Translations under genes and position numbers: made by a program
The notes under the pieces: model-generated
Told to the model about the DNA's origin: nothing
Databases searched by the model: none
The model's input: only the letters and a program-made list of their open reading frames with translations
From: Pontibacter aydingkolensis
GTDB taxonomy: Bacteria > Bacteroidota > Bacteroidia > Cytophagales > Hymenobacteraceae
Direction of reading: 5' to 3'
NCBI RefSeq assembly: GCF_019443125.1
Contig: NZ_JAHYXK010000003.1
Location: 248,001 to 312,000, forward strand
Length of the DNA: 64,000 nt
In this document: positions 9,156 to 17,627 of the stretch, in pieces
How the letters are laid out: every line of letters begins with the position of its first letter
Position numbering within the stretch: the first letter of the stretch is position 1

Positions 9156-9289
9156 TAAGAATCGGGATTTACAGGATTACAGGATGAGCAGGATTGCAGA
9201 GATAAAATTAGTCAGTTCGAACTTTAAATCTTTAGCTATAAGAATGTTAATCCTGTGTATCCTTGTATCCTGAAAATCCTGATTCTGAC
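9156..9289. repeat. Inverted-repeat element, CAGGAT family, without gene
   Basis: Left arm about 9156-9200 and right arm 9247-9289 are imperfect inverted copies (roughly 34 of 43 positions agree) rich in AGGAT words: GGGATTTACAGGATTACAG on the left, and on the right its counterpart ending ATCCTGATTCTGAC. The spacer is 46 bases. The arms belong to the same family as those flanking the GxxExxY gene at 30.8-31.3 kb, including the outer end GTC(A/T)GA(A/G)TCAGGATTT. This looks like a gene-less (MITE-like) member. Confidence 0.75.
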
Positions 9290-9341
9290 AATATCATTTG
9301 AATTGCTTAAATTCGGTATCTGAATCAGAAATTCTTGCACA

Positions 9342-10709
9342 ATGGCCACAGGAAAAACCGGTAGTGTTTTAGTAGTAGACGATGAGTCAGATGTGCTCTT
9401 CGCGATGAAGATGCTGCTGAAAACGGATGTAAAAGAACTAGTAACCGAGAAGAACCCGGAAAACGTGCTCAGCCTGCTGTCGAAGCAAAAGTTCGATGTC
9501 ATTTTCCTGGACATGAACTTTAAAAGTGCGCTTAACACCGGCAATGAAGGCTTGTTTTGGCTGCGCCAGATTTTGGAAAAAGACAAAGACGCCACAGTTA
9601 TACTTATCACAGCTTATGGTGAGGTAGAACTGGCTGTAAAATCGCTGAAGCAGGGTGCCTACGATTTTATAGTAAAGCCCTGGCACAACGATAAACTGCT
9701 GGAGACACTGCAAAACGCGCTACAGGCAAAGGGGCAAAAGAAGCCCGCCAAATCAGCGGCAAGTATAAACGGCCATGCTTCTATACTTGGAGAATCAGAG
9801 GCGATACAGGATATACTTTACAAGATCGAAAAGATTGCCCCTACCGAGGCCAATGTGCTTATACTTGGTGAGAACGGGACAGGCAAAGAGTTGGTGGCAC
9901 GCGCCCTGCACGAGAAATCTTTCAGAGCCGGCCAGCCGTTTGTAAGCGTGGATGTAGCTGCACTTACAGATTCTTTGTTTGAGAGCGAGTTGTTTGGTCT
10001 CAAGAAAGGTGCTTTTACCGATGCCAAAGAAGATCGCAAAGGCAGGTTCGAGGCAGCCAACGGTGGCACTTTGTTTCTGGATGAGCTTGGAAACATATCG
10101 CCGGCCATGCAGGCCAAGCTGCTAACGGTGCTGCAAAACCGGCAGGTAACGCCACTCGGCTCTAATACGCCTGTACCTGTAGATATCAGGTTAATATCTG
10201 CCACAAATGAGCCTATTTATGAACTGGCTGCTAAAAACCTGTTCCGCAAAGATCTTATTTACCGCATTAACACCGTAGAAATAACCTTGCCGCCGCTGCG
10301 TTCCCGGGATAATGATGTAGAACTACTGGCAAGGCATTTTGCTGGAATTTATGCTAACAAAAACCATAAGCCTGTACCGGAGTTTGCTCCTGCCGCTTTG
10401 CAAAAGTTGAAACAACACAGCTGGCCAGGCAATGTGCGTGAGCTGCAACATGCCGTAGAACGTGCCATTATACTTGCCGAGAGTAATGTACTGCAGCCCC
10501 AGGACTTTAGCTTCTCACCTATGGAAATGGACTCAGCTGCCGCCACCCCTGTCTTTGCCTCAGACACAAGCATGCCGCTGCACGAGATAGAACGCGAAAC
10601 CATACGCCATGTTATCGAGAAGAACAAAGGCAATATCTCAAAAGCTGCCAAAGAGCTTGGCCTTACCCGCACCGCACTTTATCGCCGCCTGAACAAGTAT
10701 GATATTTAA
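9342..10709 (+). CDS. NtrC-family sigma-54-dependent response regulator
   Basis: A 455-residue regulator with three domains: a receiver (about 1-130, acidic pair VVDDE near residue 13 and phospho-acceptor Asp57 in IFLDMNF), an AAA+ sigma-54 activation domain (about 150-385, Walker A GENGTGKE, Walker B GGTLFLDELG), and a C-terminal Fis-type helix-turn-helix (NISKAAKELGLTRTALYRRL). The sigma-54 contact loop reads GAFTDA rather than GAFTGA, a variant I recall as frequent in Bacteroidota. It overlaps its partner kinase gene by 11 bases. The divergent permease operon, with a sigma-54-like site, is a plausible target. Confidence 0.93.
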   Translation: MATGKTGSVLVVDDESDVLFAMKMLLKTDVKELVTEKNPENVLSLLSKQKFDVIFLDMNFKSALNTGNEGLFWLRQILEKDKDATVILITAYGEVELAVKSLKQGAYDFIVKPWHNDKLLETLQNALQAKGQKKPAKSAASINGHASILGESEAIQDILYKIEKIAPTEANVLILGENGTGKELVARALHEKSFRAGQPFVSVDVAALTDSLFESELFGLKKGAFTDAKEDRKGRFEAANGGTLFLDELGNISPAMQAKLLTVLQNRQVTPLGSNTPVPVDIRLISATNEPIYELAAKNLFRKDLIYRINTVEITLPPLRSRDNDVELLARHFAGIYANKNHKPVPEFAPAALQKLKQHSWPGNVRELQHAVERAIILAESNVLQPQDFSFSPMEMDSAAATPVFASDTSMPLHEIERETIRHVIEKNKGNISKAAKELGLTRTALYRRLNKYDI

Positions 10710-12054
10710 ACGACTAGAGCTCGGGCTATTTGTCCGGTTTACACTTTTGCTGGGCATAATGTTCGTCACGGTGCAATACCTGACACAGTATACCTGGCTG
10801 CAGGTAACATCCGGTATATTGGTTATGCTGGCGCAGGTATGGGAGATGGCACGTTATGTAACCCGCAGCAACAACGAACTGGCCAGGTTCCTGGAGGCGG
10901 TAAAGCAGCGCGATTTCTCACAGCGTTTTAACGAGCAAACCAACACCTCGCTACAGCAGTTGCATAAAGCCTTTAACCTGATCAACAATACGTTTAAGCA
11001 GCTACACATTGAGCGCGAAGCGCAGTTCCAGTATATGCAAACCATATTGCAGTTAGTGGATACCGGCATTATGGCAGTAGATCAGAAAACCGGTGAGGTG
11101 GAATGGGTAAACGATGCGTTTAAGAAAATAATAAGGGTACCCCATATTAAAAGCATAAGAAACCTGGACAGCCGTTACCCTGCCCTGCAGGAAGCACTGC
11201 AAAATATGAAGCCCGGCGAAAGTATACTTATCAAACTGAAATTACCCACAGGCCAGTCGCAGTTGCTGTTATCGGCCACCGCTTTTACCATGCAGCACCG
11301 CGACCTGCTGCTGATTGCCCTCAAAAATGTAAGCGCCACTGTAGATGCCACTGAGACGGAGGCCTGGCAAAAGCTGCTCCGTGTCATGACGCACGAAATT
11401 ATGAACTCCGTGGCTCCTATCGCTTCGCTGGCTGACTCGCTTGGACGGCATCTGCACATGGAACGCGAACGCTATACTTCAGAACCCGAAACCAAGCCGG
11501 ATATAGAACTGTTACAGGATACCGAAGAAGGCATTGGGATTATCAAAAAGCGAAGCGAAGGACTTCTGCGCTTCACGCAGCTTTACCGCAACCTGAACAA
11601 GTCGCAGCAGCTTAACCTGACTACTGTTTACGTGCAGGAGCTATTTAAAAGTATAGAGGCCCTCATGCGACCGCAACTCGAAGAAGCAGGTATAGAATTC
11701 ATCTGCAAAGTATCACCTCCGGACTTAACTATGACAGGCGATGTAAACTTATTAGAGCAGGTACTCATTAACCTGATCACAAATGCGCTTCGTGCCGTCC
11801 AGGATCGTCAATCTCCCCAAATCATACTTGTGGCCAAACTACAGGACGAAAAAGTAGCTATAGAAGTACACGACAACGGCACCGGCATTCCGGAGGAGAT
11901 TCTGGAGAATATCTTTATCCCATTCTTTACCTCACACAAAGAGGGTTCTGGCATTGGTCTCAGCTTATCAAAGCACATCATACTGCTACACAAAGGCACC
12001 ATACAAGTAGAAAGCAAGGAAGGAGTTGGCAGTACCTTTAAGCTGTTGTTTTAG
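10699..12054 (+). CDS. Sensor histidine kinase, partner of the NtrC-type regulator
   Basis: A 451-residue kinase. Two hydrophobic segments at residues 12-50 anchor it in the inner membrane with almost no periplasmic loop, so it probably senses a signal in or near the membrane or through its PAS-like domain (about 105-215). The phosphorylation site lies in [13 protein letters not shown] near residue 232. The ATPase domain shows the N box ([12 protein letters not shown]), G1 (DNGTGIP) and G2 (GSGIGLSLS). The ATG overlaps the end of the regulator gene by 11 bases, indicating translational coupling. The pair is of the NtrB/NtrC kind; its signal is unknown. Confidence 0.92.
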   Translation: MIFKRLELGLFVRFTLLLGIMFVTVQYLTQYTWLQVTSGILVMLAQVWEMARYVTRSNNELARFLEAVKQRDFSQRFNEQTNTSLQQLHKAFNLINNTFKQLHIEREAQFQYMQTILQLVDTGIMAVDQKTGEVEWVNDAFKKIIRVPHIKSIRNLDSRYPALQEALQNMKPGESILIKLKLPTGQSQLLLSATAFTMQHRDLLLIALKNVSATVDATETEAWQKLLRVMTHEIMNSVAPIASLADSLGRHLHMERERYTSEPETKPDIELLQDTEEGIGIIKKRSEGLLRFTQLYRNLNKSQQLNLTTVYVQELFKSIEALMRPQLEEAGIEFICKVSPPDLTMTGDVNLLEQVLINLITNALRAVQDRQSPQIILVAKLQDEKVAIEVHDNGTGIPEEILENIFIPFFTSHKEGSGIGLSLSKHIILLHKGTIQVESKEGVGSTFKLLF

Positions 12055-12257
12055 CAACAGGCCTCATGGTGTCTTTATGACCCGCGAGCGTCTGCTTGTT
12101 TACTACTTGGCTATGCCCTACAGTCCAGATGCTCGCAGTAGCTGCGCACGCTGCTAGGTCTTAGTTTAATCCCTAACAATTATACTCAGCACACGTTCAA
12201 GCCTATAACTAGTATAAATCTAATAAATTCATTAAATTATACTTAATTATTCAAACA

Positions 12258-13379
12258 ATGAGTGCCCCGAACTTACGGCAGCAGGTTGCTGATGCATTAG
12301 CTATTGCAGATGTAAAAATTAACGGTCCTGACCCATGGGACTTGCAGGTGCACGACCAGCGGTTTTACAAGCGCATACTTACCGAAGGCACCTTAGGCCT
12401 GGGAGAGTCTTACATGGATGGCTGGTGGGACTGCCAAAGTATAGACCAGTTTGTGTTCAGGGTATTGCGGGCAGACCTTTACAAGCAGGCGAAACTTGGC
12501 TGGCGATCGGTGCTGCAGGTGCTGCTGGCCAAACTGCTTAACATGCAGGCTAAGGGCAAAGCCACCAGAAATGCACAACGCCATTACGACATCGGCAATA
12601 AACTGTACCAGCTGATGCTCGACAAGCGCATGGTCTATAGTTGTGCCTATTGGAAAAATGCTGATACCCTCGACCAGGCCCAGGAAAATAAACTCGACCT
12701 TATTTGCCGGAAACTATACTTGCAACCAGGCCAGCGTGTACTGGATATCGGTTGTGGCTGGGGAAGCTTTGCAAAGTATGCCGCCGAAAAGTGTGGCGCA
12801 GAAGTAGTAGGCATAACCGTTTCGAAAGAGCAGGCGGCACTGGCCCGTGCAATGTGCAAAGGCTTACCCGTAGAGATAAGATTGCAGGACTACCGCGATG
12901 TAAACGAGCAATTTGACCATGTGGTATCCGTAGGCATGGTAGAGCATGTGGGATACCGGAATCACCGGAAGTTTATGCAAGTGGCAGCACGTTGCTTAAA
13001 AGATGATGGCCTTTTTCTGCTGCACACTATCGGGCACAATTTCTCCAAAGTCTCCGCAGATCCGTTTACCGATACTTATATCTTTCCGAACTGCCTCATC
13101 CCCTCCATCAAACAACTGGGAGCGGCTATGGAGCACATTTTCAAAGTAGAAGACTGGCATAACTTCGGCCCCTACTACGACCCTACTTTGATGGCTTGGT
13201 TCTACAACTTTAACCGCAACTGGGAGCAACTGCAGGGTGAATACGACGAACGTTTTTACAGGATGTGGAAGTATTACCTGCTTTCCAGTGCCGGCTCGTT
13301 CAGGGCTCGCAACAACCAGCTATGGCAGCTGGTATTGTCTAGGGAAGGGATCGCAGGAGGGTATACAGCAGTAAGGTGA
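12258..13379 (+). CDS. cfa: Cyclopropane-fatty-acyl-phospholipid synthase
   Basis: A 373-residue enzyme that transfers a methylene group from S-adenosylmethionine onto cis double bonds of membrane phospholipid acyl chains. The SAM-binding motif VLDIGCGWGSFAKYAA lies near residue 155. An N-terminal domain (residues 1-90) precedes the methyltransferase fold, and typical Cfa signatures are visible: RNAQRHYDIGN, MVYSCAYW, VGMVEHVGYRN and FPNCLIPS. Length matches the E. coli enzyme (about 380). It stands alone, 203 bases after the kinase gene, in a stretch with a weak 11-base inverted repeat (12084-12094/12126-12136) that may end the two-component operon. Confidence 0.94.
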   Translation: MSAPNLRQQVADALAIADVKINGPDPWDLQVHDQRFYKRILTEGTLGLGESYMDGWWDCQSIDQFVFRVLRADLYKQAKLGWRSVLQVLLAKLLNMQAKGKATRNAQRHYDIGNKLYQLMLDKRMVYSCAYWKNADTLDQAQENKLDLICRKLYLQPGQRVLDIGCGWGSFAKYAAEKCGAEVVGITVSKEQAALARAMCKGLPVEIRLQDYRDVNEQFDHVVSVGMVEHVGYRNHRKFMQVAARCLKDDGLFLLHTIGHNFSKVSADPFTDTYIFPNCLIPSIKQLGAAMEHIFKVEDWHNFGPYYDPTLMAWFYNFNRNWEQLQGEYDERFYRMWKYYLLSSAGSFRARNNQLWQLVLSREGIAGGYTAVR

Positions 13380-13423
13380 AGTACAGCATAGCGAAGAAGT
13401 ATAAAGTATAACCAGTGAATATT

Positions 13424-13915
13424 TTACTTTATTATAAAGCGCGCTGAAGTGATCTCATGCGCTGTCACTAACCTACCGATATAGGCCCCTGCATTAAGCT
13501 TTTCCTTTTTAAGCTGGTAAACAAAATGCTCACCTTCTTGGCCTTCACCCTCAGCTAATACCGAAAGCACATTGCCCTGCATATTCAAAATCTCCAGCTT
13601 ATAGCGGCCACTCTGCCTAAGAGTAAAACTTAAATCTGTTCTTGAGTTAAAGACATTAGGAGATGCTTTCAGTTCTAAGCGCTCTACTCCTATTCCTTCT
13701 CCTAAAGAGGAGGCTCTGCCAAAGTTTACTTCCGGAGATCTGACAGGTTTTTCATTACCGGGTTGTTGTGCTTTTGATGTCGGAGGCAAGATAATTGCTT
13801 TATCCCCTTGCCCGAAAACGAACTCCAGCCTTGACAGGAAAGCCAGCAGCAGCAGAAGCTTGATAAATGGTCCGACGTGCTTTTTCATACCAAACATTTT
13901 ACAGTGAAAGCTCAA
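13424..13915 (-). CDS. Small secreted protein with T9SS sorting domain
   Basis: A 163-residue exported protein. The signal peptide is best read from an internal Met (MKKHVGPF, start at 13888), giving a hydrophobic stretch ending LEFVFGQ. After about 50 low-complexity residues the rest (about 80-163) is a T9SS type A sorting domain: LKASPNVFNSRTDLSF, then YKLEILNMQGNVL and the terminal strand ARFIIK. The sorting domain makes up most of the protein, so there is little passenger. It may be a short surface peptide or a decayed remnant of a longer secreted protein. It is convergent with cfa. Confidence 0.7.
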   Translation of the reverse strand: MSFHCKMFGMKKHVGPFIKLLLLLAFLSRLEFVFGQGDKAIILPPTSKAQQPGNEKPVRSPEVNFGRASSLGEGIGVERLELKASPNVFNSRTDLSFTLRQSGRYKLEILNMQGNVLSVLAEGEGQEGEHFVYQLKKEKLNAGAYIGRLVTAHEITSARFIIK

Positions 13916-14199
13916 ATCAGCTTGTGCTTTAGGTATGATAAAAGTACAAATGCGATTATTGGTTAACCAGGAATGAATATTCAGAAGGGTAACATCAATG
14001 CTTCAACAGTTTCATACAATTTATTTTATATTAAGTGCCTTAATATAATCAGCATACAATATATAAATAAGAATTATCCAAAGATAAACAGCCTTAAATA
14101 TCCATATCCTTGCATTTAGATAACATTTATCCAAACTTCAAATCTTATTCAAAATCATCATTTTATAAAAACAAGATTATACGTTACATTAAAAACATA
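13916..14199. other. AT-rich intergenic region
   Basis: About 280 bases, strongly A+T rich, between two minus-strand T9SS genes. Apart from the terminator at its left boundary with the M36 gene (14200-14232), I see no gene, repeat or clear promoter. It presumably carries the promoter of the 13424-13915 gene. Confidence 0.5.
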
Positions 14200-14232
14200 A
14201 ATGCCCCGCGATATATTTTACCGCGGGGCATT
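14200..14232 (-). terminator. Terminator of the M36 peptidase gene
   Basis: An 11-base inverted repeat, AATGCCCCGCG (14200-14210) against CGCGGGGCATT (14222-14232), lies 24 bases after the stop codon of the minus-strand M36 gene. Confidence 0.8.
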
Positions 14233-14256
14233 AAAATTTGCAACGTTTAAGTTATA

Positions 14257-17064
14257 TTACTTTATTAGTAGCATCGTACCTGAGCGTGTAGTGCTTCCAT
14301 TTACAAGTTTGTACATGTAAACTCCGCTTTTCTTTTCAGATGCTTTAAAGCTATAAGTATACGTATTGCCGATCTCAACAACACCGTCGAAAAGCGTCTC
14401 AACCTCACGGCCAGTAATATCATAAACCTTTAAAAGCGTATGGCCGGCTTCTTTTGCCTTAAAGCTGATGGTAGTGCTTTCTGAGAATGGGTTTGGATAG
14501 CTTAAAACCATTTCATCTGCTTTGCTTATCTCTGACACTGTAAGTGCCGGACTTGCAGTAGAGCCACCTGCAATAACCGCAGCCGGTGGCATGTCATATG
14601 CTTCCTTCTGGTCAAATCTGAAATAGCTCAGGCCCTGGCTGGCGCTGTAGCCCACACCTCTTCTGGCAAAGGCACTCCAGATCAGCTCCTGGTTAGCACC
14701 ACCATAATTCAGCTGATCAGCTAAAAGTATAGCGTCACGGCCATCCACAAATCCAGGGTAGCATGGTTGCAGTTTTAAACCGTCGATAACCAGCTGCATG
14801 GCCATGTTATTACCGCCATTGCCATTGTAAAGGTCTGGGTCGAAACCGTATTTGTCAATTAAATCCCATGTCATTTCCCAAAGTATAGTAGCAAACACAA
14901 AGCCAATGCCGTGCGGTGCGCTAAGCGATGAATTGTTGGTGGCACCATAAGTATAATTGTTCACGCTAAAGTCAGTAGAGTAAGGAGCAGGTCTGATACC
15001 CCGGCCCTCTACAGGCTGCCCTGATGCGTAAGTACCTATCCCTCTGATCTTTTCACGGGTATCGCCTTTCTTCATGGTCATCATCAATCCAAACCAGTCA
15101 CTCCAGCCCTCTCCCATCTGCTCAGTTGTTAATACCTTACCGCCGGCAAGCACCTGCGTTGGCAGGCAAGAGGTAGTGTTACGTCCACCTGTCAGTCGGT
15201 TTGAGATACCATGACCATATTCGTGCACAATAATGCCATTGTCAAAGTCACCATCTATTTCAGGACCCGAACCATCATCTTTCAGGCTTACGGTTACCTC
15301 TTGATTTGCATCCAGCAATGCTATGATGTTTGCCCCTGTTTCATCGCTGATCATCACCGAAGGAATAGTAATAGAGGCATCAGCTCCGCCCATGGCACCT
15401 GGGGCACCCGGTACATTATTAATAACCACTACCGCTTTAGCACCGGCGTTCTGAGCGTTTTTAACCTTGACTGTAAACGCACATGAACCTCTGTAGACAA
15501 CAGCTATATTACCTGCTACAGCAGCAGTATTAAGTACTGAGCCACACCCTTCCACTGCGTTAGCACCTTCACTATTTACCAGCACTAGCTTTCCTGTTAT
15601 TGGAGTCGGAGTAAGAGCCGGACCAAAAGCCGCAGTACCTGCAAGATAGCTTCCGGCAATTAACGAGGGGGCTGTTATCCTGAACCTGTCAGGATCCGGA
15701 ATACCGCTCCAGAGGTACATCTGCATTCTTGGTCTTCTGCCATCGATAGGGGTTGCAAAGTTGGCGTTGTTTCGGACATTCGGTATACTTCTGCCATCCT
15801 GTGCCTCAGCCATTACATAATCGTTGCCCAAGCCATCTTTGCCAAAGTTGCTGGACTGAAAGTTCCCGCTCTCCTCATCAAAACCATACTTATACCATAC
15901 ATCATGTGTGATGTTACTCCAGTAGAAAAGGTTGGTGATGGCAGCGTCTCTGTACGTCTCTGGTTGCTCCGAAAAATTCACAGGGTATTTGAAAACCCGC
16001 TGAGTTCCTCCATCAGGGCTATGGCCATGCATCACATCTGCGCCGTTATCACTATTACTTGCCACGTGACCTGTGTTATTCGGGTCTTCGTAGGCATACA
16101 CGTTGTTGCCTCTTGTTATGGTATAGCTTTTCTTACTGTCTGTATGCCAGCCATTCGGAGATGCCATTTTGTCTGCCACTGCTGCAGCATTCATTGGTTT
16201 ACGGTCGCCGTGGCTCGGGCTTTCGAATGGCATCGGGTATACTTCATAAACACCCGGCGTATTCGCTTGATTAACCGGTCCACCCATTGGCGCATAAGGA
16301 GTCATATCCATTTGCTCATCCAATGCCACGGAAGCAGTGTGCCGATGTGCATCGTGGAGGTATTTGCCTCCTGCACCCTCGTTTTCAAACACACAATGCA
16401 CTACCATATTGTCTTTATCCAGCAATTCTCCTGTTTTGGCATCCACCCTGATATTCCACCAGTTCTGCGAATCCAACTCGTAGATGGATACTTCCCAGGC
16501 AAGTCTTAGGCTACCATCGAACATCGGCTGGTACACAAGCTTAGCAGGTATAGTTTCCAGTGAAATGCCGCCTTTCGAAAGCACCACTTCCCTATTCCTA
16601 TTATTGGTGCTCTCCAGCACAGTTAACGGCTCAGAAACAGCAACGCCTAGATGGCGAGCAGCAGCCGCTACCGCTCCCTCAGCATCAAGTACAGGTTGTT
16701 TGCTGTTCACTTTACTTTCAATATCCTCATGAAAACGGTTGCCGACATTCACAACCTTACCATTGCTGGTAATACTCATATTTGTTATAGCACCATGAAT
16801 CTCAATGCCTTCATACTGCTGCTTAATATAATAGTGCTTTACCCCACTCTTTTTACTTTCGGCCTCGCTGCTTAGCGCCAGGTCTTGTATGTCTTTGTCT
16901 TTTACTTTGAGTGCTTGTTTGTTTTTCTTTATGTGGTCAAGCGCCACCTGTGGGATTGGCTTTTTCTCGGACTGCCGGTTTCCTTGTGCATAGGAAACAG
17001 TACTTCCGAACAACATAGCTACAATAATAGCCAGCTGCATGTAAATGCGTAGATTTTTGCCCAT
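14257..17064 (-). CDS. Secreted M36 (fungalysin-type) metallopeptidase with T9SS sorting domain
   Basis: A 935-residue precursor. Domains in order: signal peptide (1-27, ending VSYAQ), fungalysin propeptide (about 40-200), catalytic M36 domain interrupted by a PA domain (about 480-600; GSCAFTVKVKNAQNAGAKAV), zinc site HEYGHG near residue 615 with a downstream Glu in GEGWSDWFG, and a C-terminal T9SS type A sorting domain (about 860-935, VLSYPNPFSESTTISFK). The enzyme should be exported, carried through the outer membrane by T9SS, and released or anchored as an extracellular protease. It has its own terminator and a long AT-rich upstream region. Confidence 0.93.
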   Translation of the reverse strand: MGKNLRIYMQLAIIVAMLFGSTVSYAQGNRQSEKKPIPQVALDHIKKNKQALKVKDKDIQDLALSSEAESKKSGVKHYYIKQQYEGIEIHGAITNMSITSNGKVVNVGNRFHEDIESKVNSKQPVLDAEGAVAAAARHLGVAVSEPLTVLESTNNRNREVVLSKGGISLETIPAKLVYQPMFDGSLRLAWEVSIYELDSQNWWNIRVDAKTGELLDKDNMVVHCVFENEGAGGKYLHDAHRHTASVALDEQMDMTPYAPMGGPVNQANTPGVYEVYPMPFESPSHGDRKPMNAAAVADKMASPNGWHTDSKKSYTITRGNNVYAYEDPNNTGHVASNSDNGADVMHGHSPDGGTQRVFKYPVNFSEQPETYRDAAITNLFYWSNITHDVWYKYGFDEESGNFQSSNFGKDGLGNDYVMAEAQDGRSIPNVRNNANFATPIDGRRPRMQMYLWSGIPDPDRFRITAPSLIAGSYLAGTAAFGPALTPTPITGKLVLVNSEGANAVEGCGSVLNTAAVAGNIAVVYRGSCAFTVKVKNAQNAGAKAVVVINNVPGAPGAMGGADASITIPSVMISDETGANIIALLDANQEVTVSLKDDGSGPEIDGDFDNGIIVHEYGHGISNRLTGGRNTTSCLPTQVLAGGKVLTTEQMGEGWSDWFGLMMTMKKGDTREKIRGIGTYASGQPVEGRGIRPAPYSTDFSVNNYTYGATNNSSLSAPHGIGFVFATILWEMTWDLIDKYGFDPDLYNGNGGNNMAMQLVIDGLKLQPCYPGFVDGRDAILLADQLNYGGANQELIWSAFARRGVGYSASQGLSYFRFDQKEAYDMPPAAVIAGGSTASPALTVSEISKADEMVLSYPNPFSESTTISFKAKEAGHTLLKVYDITGREVETLFDGVVEIGNTYTYSFKASEKKSGVYMYKLVNGSTTRSGTMLLIK

Positions 17065-17614
17065 AATGTTTGATGTAAATATTGGTTAAGGAACAATGCA
17101 AGCATTTACGCCTATTGCCACTCAATAGTTATTTGAAAAACACAAATTTACCTATTGTTTTTACAATACTTTAATCATATATTACATCACGTCATTTAAT
17201 ATTTATATATATTGATTTCCAGTTACTTTTAAAAAAATCTATTAAATAAAGGATGTTTAAACAATTGCTTACACCGGTGTTTCACAAAAACGAACGCATA
17301 AGTATAGTACAATAAAAAAATAATTTCTAAAACCATTTTCAATCCATACTCTGTCCGATTCATTTATAAGATTGGAGGTTAATCGCAATGTAGCCTTGCA
17401 CACATATATTGCATATACCCTGTGTTACTTGTATATACACCCTATGTTGTGAGATTAAAAAAACTCCACTCCCATCTCCAAAAACAGCATTACACACTAA
17501 TCATAGCAGGTGAAAAACTAAACCTACCCTCACATATGTTATAGAACTATCCGGTGGATAACTATCTGGAAAACTACTGGATAAAAAGCACTCCCATCTG
17601 AGCTTCAGATTGAT
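17065..17614. other. AT-rich divergent region between M36 gene and dnaX
   Basis: About 550 bases with no credible gene. A minus-strand -7-like box (TAAATTTG read from 17150 to 17143) could serve the M36 gene. The section near 17395-17460 is rich in TATA/CATATA words. The right end contains the dnaX -7 box. Confidence 0.5.
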
Positions 17615-17622
17615 TATCTTTG
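17615..17622 (+). promoter_or_regulatory. -7 promoter box of dnaX, implying a leaderless mRNA
   Basis: TATCTTTG matches TAnnTTTG. The start codon ATG lies at 17628, six bases past the box, which is where transcription would be expected to begin. No clear -33 TTTG is present. Confidence 0.5.
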
Positions 17623-17627
17623 TAGTA

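Larger units (their letters stand above)
8943..9341. other. Divergent intergenic region, 399 bases
   Basis: This space separates the minus-strand permease from the plus-strand response regulator. It holds a sigma-54-like site on the minus strand (9026-9042) and an inverted-repeat element of the CAGGAT family (9156-9289). No coding sequence of its own is apparent; the open frames overlapping it are extensions in repeat sequence. Confidence 0.7.

Noticed and set aside
12055..12257. Structured RNA between kinase gene and cfa
   Set aside because: Only a weak 11-base inverted repeat with a 31-base loop; no known riboswitch pattern recognised.
15904..16509. 201-codon plus-strand open frame
   Set aside because: Fully antisense to the M36 peptidase gene, Cys/His-rich shadow translation with no recognisable domain or signal.
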